A stretch of 64,000 bases of DNA from Pseudomonas ceruminis (GTDB lineage: Bacteria; Pseudomonadota; Gammaproteobacteria; Pseudomonadales; Pseudomonadaceae): assembly GCF_021602025.1 (NCBI RefSeq), contig NZ_BQHW01000008.1, positions 142,089 through 206,088 of the forward strand, in the 5' to 3' direction. The notes under the pieces were generated by a model. It saw only the letters and a program-made list of their open reading frames with translations. It did no database searches and was not told the origin of the DNA. The stretch's first letter is position 1. The number at the start of each line of letters is the position of its first letter. Positions 32,660-40,008 of this stretch are shown piece after piece. The position numbers were made by a program, and so were the translations under genes.

Positions 32660-32866
32660 ATGGGATTCAAAGACCCCCTGACGCAGCGCCGCGACTTGGC
32701 CAGGAAGGTTCGTCTGTACCCGCTGCTTGATAGGCAGCTGCAACGAGCCGCTCACAAGGCCCGCCGCGAGTACGCGACCTATCTGTTCGAGATGCTCGAG
32801 TGGGCCGCCGTAAATGGCGGCATCGAAGCCCTCATGCCTGACGATCTGAAGGATATCGCGGGCTAG
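32660..32866 (+). CDS. Small early protein after cro (68 aa)
   Basis: AAGGAG precedes the ATG. RKVRLYPLLDRQLQRAAHKA and REYATYLFEMLEWAAVNGGI give a short strand and two helices, as in ribbon-helix-helix proteins. It is in the place of lambda cII, but is not evidently CII-like. Confidence 0.6.
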   Translation: MGFKDPLTQRRDLARKVRLYPLLDRQLQRAAHKARREYATYLFEMLEWAAVNGGIEALMPDDLKDIAG

Positions 32867-32885
32867 AGGCCCTCAGGAGGGCACG

Positions 32886-33086
32886 ATGGAATTTTGTGAA
32901 GAGAACGTGCCGCCAGAGACCAGAGCCAAGATTCATCGCCTGATGGAAGCCAGGGGTTGGACGTTTGAGGAGGCCGTCAACGAGGTCTTGCTCGAAGCAA
33001 TTACGTCCGGCGCAACGGTATTCGTAGGAAGGCGAAAGGCGCCGGTTCTGGAGCTGGTGGGACTGAAGAGACCCTCTACCGGATAG
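32886..33086 (+). CDS. Small early protein (66 aa)
   Basis: AGGAGG precedes the ATG. The product contains IHRLMEARGWTFEEAVNEVL, a helical RHH-like motif. It may be another small DNA-binding regulator of the rightward operon. Confidence 0.55.
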   Translation: MEFCEENVPPETRAKIHRLMEARGWTFEEAVNEVLLEAITSGATVFVGRRKAPVLELVGLKRPSTG

Positions 33087-33139
33087 GTGAGGGCCTCACG
33101 AAGGGCCTCTTTAGGGCCTGAAAAGAGCAGGAGATAGGT

Positions 33140-33439
33140 ATGGCTATAGCCAAGCTGAACATTCGAATGGACACCCAGCCCGGCCTGGATGAGCTGGCGT
33201 CCCTAATTGCCACCCTTGAACAGGTTTTCGCCGACGCTCCGCACCTTCGCCTGAAGGTCTGCGATCTGCTTCTCACCGGCAGCGACCACCGCCTCAAACC
33301 CGGATTTGTCGATTTGGTCGCGGTGCCCGCAAGCAGGGCAGGTGACCCACCGACCATTCAGCTTCAGGTCTCCGACCAATTCCGAGAACTGGTTGCCGCA
33401 ACTGTCGCAGAAAAGCTTGAGCTCTTGAGTATCGATTAA
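33140..33439 (+). CDS. Sense member of antisense gene pair 1
   Basis: CAGGAG precedes the ATG. The 99-residue product reads MAIAKLNIRMDTQPGLDELA, then TLEQVFADAPHLRLKVCDLL. This start aligns with the product of 40009-40317 (MEKLQLDVEVEG, then TLKSLEQFPELPLQVFRDLV). From residue 22 on it is overlapped on the other strand by a zinc-ribbon gene in the same codon register. Both strands have good ribosome sites. Function is unknown. Confidence 0.6.
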   Translation: MAIAKLNIRMDTQPGLDELASLIATLEQVFADAPHLRLKVCDLLLTGSDHRLKPGFVDLVAVPASRAGDPPTIQLQVSDQFRELVAATVAEKLELLSID

Positions 33440-33445
33440 AGACAT
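33203..33445 (-). CDS. Antisense zinc-ribbon protein, pair 1
   Basis: The 80-residue product has a treble-clef or ribbon arrangement, LFCDSCGNQF and VTCPACGHRD, followed by a helix QIADLQAKVRSVGENLFKG. It resembles the antisense product at 40084-40272. GGAGG precedes the ATG. It opposes the rightward operon and needs its own promoter. Confidence 0.65.
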   Translation of the reverse strand: MSLIDTQELKLFCDSCGNQFSELVGDLKLNGRWVTCPACGHRDQIDKSGFEAVVAAGEKQIADLQAKVRSVGENLFKGGN

Positions 33446-33595
33446 GTCCGGCCTCCGATGGCCTTTTCGTGTGGAAGCAAAAAGCTACCACGGATGCGCC
33501 GGACACCCAATGCAGCACCGCAACACCAAATCGCAGAGACAAAAAAGCCGGGATTGCGGCCCGGCCTCTTCAACTGCATATGACTGGAGTCGATT

Positions 33596-34405
33596 ATGCA
33601 TATCCAACCACCAGATGTACAGGGCCTCCAGAGTCCCGCGCCACAAAATGCAGCCAGCGGTTTCGTGGCGCGCACAATGTCGTCCAAGGAGATTGCCAGC
33701 TTGACTGGCAAGCGCCATGACAACGTCAAGCGCGACATTGTCGCCATGCTGAAAGACCTCAAGGTCGATCCCCTCAATTTTGAGGACATCTATCTCGACG
33801 GGAGAAACCGTGAGCAGGTGCAGTACCTGCTCGACCGCGAGCACACTGATTGCCTGTTGACCGGATATAGCCCGGCGCTGCGTATGAAGGTCATTCGACG
33901 CTGGCGGGAGCTGGAAGGTCAGTCAGAAGCGCGCCAGGCCGTGACAGCCAACGGCACCAAGGTGATCGGTGAAATCGCCATCATGGAGTGTTTCACGCGC
34001 CTGCTGAAGCCGGCTCCATCGAGCCAACTGGCGATGCTCACCAAAATCGCAGAGAACAACGGGCTCAACCCGCAGTTTCTGCCGAGCTACGCCATCGACT
34101 CGCCACCGGATGCCACAGGCGGCAGCTCGATGCCGACCATGGCTGTGACGGCTCTACTCAAACGCCATGCCGTGAACAAGTCGGCCCCCGCCTTTAACCG
34201 TGCCCTGGCCGGGCTTGGCTTCCTCCAGGCTCGAACCCGGCAGAACAGCAAGCGCGAACCTGTGTGCTTCTGGTCCGTGACTGATAAGGGCCTGCGCTAT
34301 GGCAAGAACATCACCAGCCCTCAGTGCCCGCGAGAAACGCAGCCGCACTGGTACATCGATCGTTTCGAAGAACTCGTCGACCTGGTCGGCGTGGGAGCCA
34401 AGTAA
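33596..34405 (+). CDS. Rha-family phage regulatory protein
   Basis: After a loose 27-residue N terminus, SSKEIASLTGKRHDNVKRDI, DREHTDCLLTGYSPALRMKV and IRRWRELE give the Rha (pRha) DNA-binding domain. The C-terminal half is a separate helical domain. Rha-type proteins of P22-like phages affect growth when host IHF is absent and often act as antirepressor-like regulators. One palindromic repeat copy (33637-33672) lies in the 5' coding part. GGAG precedes the ATG. Confidence 0.8.
   Translation: MHIQPPDVQGLQSPAPQNAASGFVARTMSSKEIASLTGKRHDNVKRDIVAMLKDLKVDPLNFEDIYLDGRNREQVQYLLDREHTDCLLTGYSPALRMKVIRRWRELEGQSEARQAVTANGTKVIGEIAIMECFTRLLKPAPSSQLAMLTKIAENNGLNPQFLPSYAIDSPPDATGGSSMPTMAVTALLKRHAVNKSAPAFNRALAGLGFLQARTRQNSKREPVCFWSVTDKGLRYGKNITSPQCPRETQPHWYIDRFEELVDLVGVGAK
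33637..33672. repeat. 37-bp palindromic repeat, copy B
   Basis: CGCGCCAC (33637-33644) and GTGGCGCG (33665-33672) flank a 20-base spacer that begins AAAA and ends TTTC. It lies in the poorly conserved start of the rha gene. Confidence 0.8.
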
Positions 34406-35184
34406 TGGCCGGAGACTGGATCAAAATGCGCGTAGATCTTCAGACGCATCCGAAAGTTTTCCGCATGGTGTCCGCATTGCGTGCGGACAGGTTGCGGGTG
34501 ATCGGCGGACTGCATGTCGCCTGGAGCATCTTTGACACGCACTCTGCCGATGGCGTGTTGCATGGGTACACCACCGACGCCATGGATGCTGTGATCGGCT
34601 GGCCTGGCTTCACTCAGGCCATGGTGGATGTCGAATGGGCGGACATCGATGAGCATGGAAGCCTTGTCATGCCTCGCTTTGACGAGCACAACGGGGCCAG
34701 CGCAAAGCGCCGCGCCAACGACAGTGAGCGCAAGCGAGTTTCTCGAAAGGCTGATTCTGTCCGCAATTCGTCCGCAGATGATGCGGACAGAATGCGGATC
34801 AGAGAAGAGAAGAGAAGAGAAGAGAAAGAACAAGATCAAAAGCCTTCGTCATCGAGCGATGACGGCGACCTGTTCGCTCGGTTCTGGAAGCTCTACCCGA
34901 GAAAGGTTGGCAAGGCCAATGCCGAGAAGGCATGGTCGAAGCTGAAAGTCGACGCTGACCTGTTCGAACGCATGGCGAGCGCGCTGGCTGCCTGGGCGGT
35001 TTCGCCGGCCTGGACCAAGGACGGCGGCCAGTTCATCCCGCACCCGGCCACTTGGCTGAACGGCAAGCGCTGGGATGACGAGCTGCCGGCGCCCGGCAAT
35101 GTCCACCCGTTTCCACCCCGGCGACAGGGCAATGGTCCAGATTTCAACGACACCACATGGGCTGATGACCTGGGGGCGCTATGA
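34405..35184 (+). CDS. Replication initiator (O-like)
   Basis: The 259-residue protein begins MAGDWIKMRVDLQTHPKVFR, a winged-helix initiator start. It has a hydrophilic Arg/Glu/Ser linker (about 110-155), then FARFWKLYPRKVGKANAEKA, the usual C-terminal domain of phage replication proteins. The central part of the gene carries repeated TGTCCGCA sites and a polypurine tract, as lambda O carries ori. It overlaps rha by one base and P by four. Confidence 0.8.
   Translation: MAGDWIKMRVDLQTHPKVFRMVSALRADRLRVIGGLHVAWSIFDTHSADGVLHGYTTDAMDAVIGWPGFTQAMVDVEWADIDEHGSLVMPRFDEHNGASAKRRANDSERKRVSRKADSVRNSSADDADRMRIREEKRREEKEQDQKPSSSSDDGDLFARFWKLYPRKVGKANAEKAWSKLKVDADLFERMASALAAWAVSPAWTKDGGQFIPHPATWLNGKRWDDELPAPGNVHPFPPRRQGNGPDFNDTTWADDLGAL
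34469..34489. repeat. TGTCCGCA palindrome inside the O-like gene
   Basis: TGTCCGCA (34469-34476) and TGCGGACA (34482-34489) are a perfect 8-bp inverted pair. The same octamer recurs in the cluster at 34754-34800. Confidence 0.6.
34754..34830. other. Candidate phage replication origin
   Basis: ATTCTGTCCGCA (34754-34765) and its inverse TGCGGACAGAAT (34782-34793) enclose a third site CGTCCGCA (34769-34776); TGCGGATC follows at 34793. Directly after, 34801-34830 is 30 purines built of AGAAG units. Iterons plus an easily melted polypurine tract inside the initiator gene is the layout of lambda ori. Confidence 0.65.
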
Positions 35185-35942
35185 GCACGCCGATCACTCC
35201 CAAGAGCGTCACGCAGATCATGGCCACGGCCCGCAACCTGCCGGCCGAGGCGCAGGCGCCGGCCAAGCAGCTGGACCCAGGCACCACCGAAGTGGTCAAC
35301 GCCCTGTTCAAGGAGCTGCAGGCCATCTTCCCGGCATGGAAGCAGGCCTGGCCGGACGACGACGCGCTGAAGGCTGCCAAGCGCAGCTGGATCAAGTCCT
35401 TCGTCGCCGCGGGCATCAACACGCTCGAGCAGATCCGCTTCGGCATCCAGAAGTGCCGGGTGCTGGGCACCGATTTCGCCCCGAGCAGCGGCAAGTTCAT
35501 CAAGCTGTGCCAGCCAACACCGGAAGAGATGGGCATTCCGCCGCTTGCGAGGGCCCTGGCAGAGGCGCTGGAGAATTTCCACCCCAGCAGGGCAGGGTCA
35601 CGCGTTTGGACGCACGCAGCGGTGCGCCACGCGGCCCTGCAGTGCGAAGCGCAGAACCTGGGGTCGATGGAGGTGGAGCGGGCCGAGAAGGTCTTCGCCC
35701 GTGCCTACGACATCACCATCCGCATGCTGGTCGCCGGCGAGCCTCTGGGCGATATCGCCACCGGCATCGGTCACGACAGCCAGAAGAGCGCCGCCCATCT
35801 GGCCGACGAGTACGCCAGCCAGAAGCAGGCCCGCCTGCTCGAGGTCCAGCAAATTCCCACTGGTGCAGCCGCTTGCCGTGCTCACCTGCTAGCCAAGTTG
35901 AACATCAAGCGCGCCGGGCAGCCGGCCGGGGAGGGGGTGTGA
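35181..35942 (+). CDS. Helicase loader / replication protein P
   Basis: This 253-residue protein directly follows the O-like gene with a 4-base overlap. VVNALFKELQAIFPAWKQAW and IRFGIQKCRVLGTDFAPSSG are typical of the phage replication protein P family, which brings the host DnaB helicase to the origin. The C-terminal half carries a helical domain. Confidence 0.8.
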   Translation: MSTPITPKSVTQIMATARNLPAEAQAPAKQLDPGTTEVVNALFKELQAIFPAWKQAWPDDDALKAAKRSWIKSFVAAGINTLEQIRFGIQKCRVLGTDFAPSSGKFIKLCQPTPEEMGIPPLARALAEALENFHPSRAGSRVWTHAAVRHAALQCEAQNLGSMEVERAEKVFARAYDITIRMLVAGEPLGDIATGIGHDSQKSAAHLADEYASQKQARLLEVQQIPTGAAACRAHLLAKLNIKRAGQPAGEGV

Positions 35943-36202
35943 TGACAGCTTTCCACCTAAAGCAATGCCCCTTCTGCGGTCAGGTTCCAGAACTGATCGA
36001 TGACCGAGTGCAGTTCTTCGTTCGGTGCAAAAACCACCAGCCGCCATGGCCGCTGGTTTATGGCCAGTCCATGCGACATCTGGATCACATCAATGACGAC
36101 GAAGAGGCAGAGAAGGCGTTCGATGCAGTGGACTGGTCTTCCGTCGAGAAGTCCGCCGTTGACGCTTGGAATGTATGGGCAGAATCGCAGGAGAAGCACT
36201 GA
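35942..36202 (+). CDS. Lar-like zinc-ribbon protein
   Basis: The 86-residue product begins MTAFHLKQCPFCGQVPELID, then FFVRCKNHQP, the CPFCG zinc ribbon of Lar-type restriction-alleviation proteins. The C-terminal VDAWNVWAES is also family-like (AI..WN.R). Its ATG overlaps the P stop. Relief from host type I restriction is the known role of Lar; here it is an inference. Confidence 0.7.
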   Translation: MTAFHLKQCPFCGQVPELIDDRVQFFVRCKNHQPPWPLVYGQSMRHLDHINDDEEAEKAFDAVDWSSVEKSAVDAWNVWAESQEKH

Positions 36203-36477
36203 TGGACACCAACGAGATGCGCGACATCAGCCGCGAGCAGTTCGAGGCGCGCTACCCAGTGCCAGACGGCTGCTGCTGGAATGCCGAGCAAGGCCGCTAT
36301 GTGCTGTTCCACCTCAAGCTGTGCACCGTCTCTGAGTACGAGCGCTTCGTCGAGAACTGGGTCTGCTGGCAGGCCAGTCGCGAGGCTGTGCTGGTGGAGC
36401 TACAGGCAGAGATCGATGGTTACGTTCGGGGCCGTCGCGAAGCTATCGAGGCCCAGGGCCTGAAGGTGGCGCCATGA
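36202..36477 (+). CDS. Hypothetical phage protein (91 aa)
   Basis: The product begins MDTNEMRDISREQFEARYPV and contains WVCWQASREAVLVELQAEID, a pattern common to nin-region proteins of pseudomonad phages. It overlaps both neighbours by 1 to 4 bases. No function is known. Confidence 0.6.
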   Translation: MDTNEMRDISREQFEARYPVPDGCCWNAEQGRYVLFHLKLCTVSEYERFVENWVCWQASREAVLVELQAEIDGYVRGRREAIEAQGLKVAP

Positions 36478-36947
36478 GCTACTTGATCTCGCACCAAACC
36501 CAGCCGACGCACAACACATGTTTCTCGACCTGCTTGGCGATGATCAAAGCCGAGCCAGTTGGCGTGGTGGTTGCCCAACTGCACGAACATTACTTCGCCG
36601 GGGATATGAGCACCCGCGAGGCGCTGGAGCAGCAGGCCATTCCATTCAAGTCGTTCGATACCGCTGACCTGCCCAAGCTTGATCGCGACGGTGCCTACTT
36701 GGTTGGCGTGCCTTCCCTCAACTGGGAGGGCGGCATGCACCAGGTCATCGTCGAGTGCTTCGACGGGATGATGCTCGTGCACGACCCGGCCATGGGGCGT
36801 CCAGGTTGCAAGTACTACGTGGCAGTCGTCCGCGAAGGCGCTCTTGCAGAGGTCAAGCTCAACGGCTTCGTCATCGACGCTTTCGTTGATCGTGCATACC
36901 TGATGGAGCGTTACGCCTTCAAGCTTGGCAAGGGAGAGGCGGCATGA
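36474..36947 (+). CDS. C39-like cysteine peptidase-fold protein
   Basis: The 157-residue protein has HNTCFSTCLAMIKAEPVGVV near the N terminus, with Cys in a catalytic-like helix, and HQVIVECFDGMMLVHDPAMG with His and Asp in the second half. This order matches papain-like C39 folds. Whether it is active is unknown. It lies in the nin region between replication and late-control genes, coupled by ATGA. Confidence 0.6.
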   Translation: MSYLISHQTQPTHNTCFSTCLAMIKAEPVGVVVAQLHEHYFAGDMSTREALEQQAIPFKSFDTADLPKLDRDGAYLVGVPSLNWEGGMHQVIVECFDGMMLVHDPAMGRPGCKYYVAVVREGALAEVKLNGFVIDAFVDRAYLMERYAFKLGKGEAA

Positions 36948-37414
36948 CCGAAAAAATCAGCGTCAACAGCCAGGCCAAGCTCTCCGAGGCCGTGACCATG
37001 CTCACCCGCCTGTTCCGCGACAAGAAGTTCGTCGTGGTCACCATGCGCCCGGGCAAGGACCGCACTCTGGACCAGAACGCTCTGTGGTTCGCGTTCTACA
37101 AGCGCATCTCCGAGATGACCCAGATTGGCGATGCCTCGGAGGCCCGCAAGTACTGCAAGTTGCACCATGGAGTGCAGATCCTGCTGAACGAAGACCAGGA
37201 TTTCCAGGCGGCCTGGTACCGCGTCATGCGCCACCTCTCCTACGAGGAGAAGCTAGACATGATGGGCGACTGCAAGCTGTTCGGGCCGGACGGCATGCCG
37301 GTTACCAGCCTGTTCAATCGCGCCCAGGGCGTGGCGTACACCGACCGCATCCTGGCCGAGTTCACGGTCAAGGGTGTTTTCTTCGGCGACCTGGTGGGCG
37401 AGGTGGCGGCATGA
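36944..37414 (+). CDS. ninB: NinB recombination protein
   Basis: The 156-residue product has the NinB (Orf) signature RTLDQNALWFAFYKRISEMT and RVMRHLSYEEKLDMMGDCKL. Lambda Orf/NinB binds single-stranded DNA and replaces RecFOR functions in phage recombination. ATGA overlaps link it to neighbours. Confidence 0.85.
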   Translation: MTEKISVNSQAKLSEAVTMLTRLFRDKKFVVVTMRPGKDRTLDQNALWFAFYKRISEMTQIGDASEARKYCKLHHGVQILLNEDQDFQAAWYRVMRHLSYEEKLDMMGDCKLFGPDGMPVTSLFNRAQGVAYTDRILAEFTVKGVFFGDLVGEVAA

Positions 37415-37572
37415 AGCATGGATATTCAGCCATCACTGCGCTCCTGGGCGGCGCGCTGGCAGCACAGCTCTCAATGATCGGCGTGTACATGAACGGGCCA
37501 GCCTTCTGGGCGATCTTCGGTACCGCGCTTGCCATGGGTGGCGTGTTCTACAAATGGGGTGACGAGATATGA
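37411..37572 (+). CDS. Small membrane protein (53 aa)
   Basis: Two hydrophobic stretches (AITALLGGALAAQLSMIGVY and FWAIFGTALAMGGVFY) predict two membrane helices. It overlaps ninB and the next gene by ATGA. No family is recognised; a holin-like role is not supported by its early place. Confidence 0.6.
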   Translation: MKHGYSAITALLGGALAAQLSMIGVYMNGPAFWAIFGTALAMGGVFYKWGDEI

Positions 37573-37772
37573 GCCAGCAATGCGAATGCCACCGCTGCAT
37601 CGAAGAGCACCGGCTGGGCATGGAAGGTCCATTCGGCTGGGTACCGTTGTCGTCCACCAAGATGATTCTGTGCCCGGTGTGTGGCTGCAAGCGCTGCCCC
37701 CATGCGAGTGATCACGACCTGGCGTGCACCGACAGTAATGCGCCTGGCCAGCCTGGGAGCGTATACCAATGA
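37569..37772 (+). CDS. Cysteine-rich small protein (67 aa)
   Basis: Seven cysteines (QCECHRC, LCPVCGCKRC, LAC) suggest zinc binding. It lies directly before ninG with a 4-base overlap. No family is recognised. Confidence 0.6.
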   Translation: MSQQCECHRCIEEHRLGMEGPFGWVPLSSTKMILCPVCGCKRCPHASDHDLACTDSNAPGQPGSVYQ

Positions 37773-38374
37773 CCACCCTGAAAACACCGAAGCCGAAAAA
37801 GTGCGAAGCACCAGGTTGCGGCAAGCACTTCAAACCGTCCATGACCACGCAGAAGGTGTGCAGCGTCGCCTGCGCCAAGGCCATGGCCAAGGACCCGAAG
37901 CTGCAGAAGATAGCGGCCAAGGCCATCACCAAGCAGGCCCGGCAGGACCTGCAGGAGCGACGTGAGAAGCTGAAGACCCGGCGCGAGCATATGAAAGAAA
38001 CCCAGGACGTGTTCAACGCCTACATCCGCGAGCGTGACGCTGGCCTGCCGTGCATCAGTTGCGACTCAAGCCCGAGCGACCACGACCTCATCACCGGTAG
38101 CCGCTGGGACGCGGGCCACTATCGGTCCGTGGGCGCCTGCCCGGAGCTGCGCTTCGAGCCGCTCAACGTCCACCGCCAGTGCGTGAAGTGCAACCGGAAC
38201 CTGTCGGGGAATGCCGTCGAGTACCGCATCCGTCTGGTGAAACGCATTGGCGCCGACCAGGTGGATTGGCTCGAAGGGCCTCATAAGCCCCAGCGCCTGA
38301 CCATCGAAGACCTGCAGGCCATCAAGACCCTGTACAGGCAAAAACTCAAAGACCTACGGAGGGCAGCAGCATGA
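37769..38374 (+). CDS. ninG: NinG (Rap) recombination endonuclease
   Basis: The 201-residue product has the family layout: zinc-finger start KKCEAPGCGKHFKPSMTTQK, coiled charged middle, and the nuclease-like C terminus with LPCISCDSSPSDHDLITGSR, DAGHYRSVGACPELRF and NVHRQCVKCNRNLSGNAVEY. Lambda NinG/Rap cleaves Holliday junctions and D-loops. The position after ninB is as in lambda. Confidence 0.9.
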   Translation: MTTLKTPKPKKCEAPGCGKHFKPSMTTQKVCSVACAKAMAKDPKLQKIAAKAITKQARQDLQERREKLKTRREHMKETQDVFNAYIRERDAGLPCISCDSSPSDHDLITGSRWDAGHYRSVGACPELRFEPLNVHRQCVKCNRNLSGNAVEYRIRLVKRIGADQVDWLEGPHKPQRLTIEDLQAIKTLYRQKLKDLRRAAA

Positions 38375-38493
38375 ACTGGACACCAACCGACAGCGGCCAG
38401 CTGCTGCTCCTGGGGTTGATGATAATCGGTGCATACACCATCGGGCACGGCATCGCCATCAAGGCAAAGCTCAAGCGTGAGGAGCAGGTATGA
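38371..38493 (+). CDS. Small membrane protein (40 aa)
   Basis: The frame MNWTPTDSGQLLLLGLMIIG and on to KLKREEQV has one membrane helix and overlaps both neighbours by ATGA. The tight packing supports translation. No function is known. Confidence 0.5.
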   Translation: MNWTPTDSGQLLLLGLMIIGAYTIGHGIAIKAKLKREEQV

Positions 38494-39026
38494 ACAAGAC
38501 CGCCGTACTGGTCCGCATCCTGCTGGCCGGATCTGAAGGGAAGACGGCCTCGGCGGCCTGGGTCGATGCCGACCAGGGCTGCGCAGGCTACGGTGGGCTG
38601 AGCCGCCAGGAGCGCTTCGAGATGGACTGCGAGTATCGCAGCCTTCTCCACAAGCGCCTGCTGCCGCGCCACTGGGATTCGCTGATCGCGCGCTACACCC
38701 TAGACACTGCAGAGCGAGGTCATGCCATCAAGGGGCTGGGCCGGGTGATTGCCACTCACGCACACCAGCACTTCAAGTTCTACGCCGTGCTGACCTGGGC
38801 AGAGCCGCAGAAGCCTGGCGCAGATGGAAAGCGGTCATCCGCCATCCTGCAGGCGAACATCTACGATATGAACCTGTGGGATGACAACAAGGGTACCCCG
38901 GAGCGCACTCGCCGCGACTGGCGCAGCAAGATCCACAAGGCTCTGGAGGAGATGGTAGGGGAGGCCATCACCGCCGGCGTAGAGCTTCTGGAGCAAGAGG
39001 AGCTGTTTGTGAAGATGGCAGCTTGA
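38490..39026 (+). CDS. Candidate late antiterminator (Q position)
   Basis: This 178-residue basic protein is the last gene of the rightward early operon, followed by a terminator and the late region, the place of Q. It is helical, with LSRQERFEMDCEYRSLLHKR and LLPRHWDSLIARYTLDTAER. Pseudomonas phage proteins of this kind are often called antitermination protein Q. The functional call rests mostly on position. Confidence 0.55.
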   Translation: MNKTAVLVRILLAGSEGKTASAAWVDADQGCAGYGGLSRQERFEMDCEYRSLLHKRLLPRHWDSLIARYTLDTAERGHAIKGLGRVIATHAHQHFKFYAVLTWAEPQKPGADGKRSSAILQANIYDMNLWDDNKGTPERTRRDWRSKIHKALEEMVGEAITAGVELLEQEELFVKMAA

Positions 39027-39096
39027 CATCCTTTGCCGCATTGCCGAATATATCCCCATCCTGTCATTCCTGCGCGTGTTGAGGAGTGACCACCAG

Positions 39097-39122
39097 AACC
39101 CGGCCAATGAGCCGGGTTTTTT
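39097..39122 (+). terminator. Terminator after the Q-like gene
   Basis: AACCCGGC and GCCGGGTT form an 8-bp stem with a 6-base loop, ending in six T. It closes the early rightward operon and would be a target for late antitermination. Confidence 0.85.
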
Positions 39123-39257
39123 ATTGCCCAAATAGGCCCTAAAGAGGCCCGACGCCACCTCTGGCGAGGTCATATTTTTTTTGTATAGCACGGAACGTTT
39201 TGATGGCGCTATGATTCTGATAGGTTGCTAACTAAACAAACATGGAAGACCGTGATT

Positions 39258-39767
39258 ATGAAAACCGTTCTAGCTGCTGCAGCACTGTCCCTTGTCGCTG
39301 CGTCTGCCGGAGCAGCTGAGCTTTCCGGGGCGCTGGGTGCGACAAGTCAAGGCGGCATTACGGCGCGTGCAGGCGTTGGCTTTAACTGGGACAAAAGCTG
39401 GTTTGAATCCAGTACTGGCCGTCTAACCGGTTACTGGGATGCTGGGTATACCTATTGGGAAGCAGGAGATGCTTCCGGTGGCGCTCACTCGCTGTCCTTT
39501 GCGCCAGTTTTCGTTTACGAGTTCGGCAGCGGTAACGTGAAGCCATTCGTTGAGGCTGGCATCGGCCTGGCGGTCTTCTCTGGTACGTCCGCAGGTGACC
39601 AGGACTTTGGTTCGGCCTTCAACTTCGAAGACCGCATCGGTGCGGGCTTGAAGATCGGCGAGACGCAGAAGGTTGGCATCCGAGCGATTCACTACTCCAA
39701 CGCTGGCATTAAGCAGCCCAACGACGGTATCGAGTCGTACTCGCTGTTCTACAGCCACCAGATTTAA
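39258..39767 (+). CDS. pagL: PagL-type lipid A 3-O-deacylase
   Basis: A signal peptide ending AGAAE leads a 169-residue precursor of alternating beta strands, the size of PagL outer-membrane barrels. RAIHYSNAGIKQPNDGIESY holds the catalytic pair His145 and Ser147, and SLFYSHQI is an outer-membrane C terminus. PagL removes the 3-O acyl chain of lipid A. The gene sits alone between two terminators inside the phage late region, so it is a moron. GGAAG precedes the ATG. Confidence 0.87.
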   Translation: MKTVLAAAALSLVAASAGAAELSGALGATSQGGITARAGVGFNWDKSWFESSTGRLTGYWDAGYTYWEAGDASGGAHSLSFAPVFVYEFGSGNVKPFVEAGIGLAVFSGTSAGDQDFGSAFNFEDRIGAGLKIGETQKVGIRAIHYSNAGIKQPNDGIESYSLFYSHQI

Positions 39768-39786
39768 AAAAGCACGATCCCTCTTT

Positions 39787-39809
39787 GCCCGCCCTGTGCG
39801 GGCTTTTTT
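39787..39809 (+). terminator. Terminator after pagL
   Basis: GCCCGC-CCTGT-GCGGGC with six T, 20 bases after the pagL stop. Confidence 0.9.
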
Positions 39810-39966
39810 ATGCGGATGACACGCTCAGGCAGCTGGGCTAAGTCGGTAGTGGCGTCGATCAAAGCCGTGCGCTCCCTGATCGGCTACGCGATGAGAGTCT
39901 GGGGTATGTGACCCAGCGATCCAGGCCACCAAGCCGGGTATGCACCGGCCCTCCGTACCCATTCCA

Positions 39967-39992
39967 AGCCTCGGTATCTGCCGGGGCTTTTT
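39967..39992 (+). terminator. Terminator-like hairpin before pair 2
   Basis: AGCC-T-CGG and CCG-G-GGCT pair with one mismatch, followed by TTTTTC. It lies 17 bases before the ATG at 40009. Confidence 0.6.
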
Positions 39993-40008
39993 CGTATCTG
40001 GAGGCTGT

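Noticed and set aside
37411-37572. Holin call for the 53-residue two-helix protein
   Set aside because: It lies in the early nin region, coupled to ninB, where holins are not expected.
39816-39911. 31-residue basic frame after the pagL terminator
   Set aside because: No ribosome site, directly behind a terminator, and no recognisable features.
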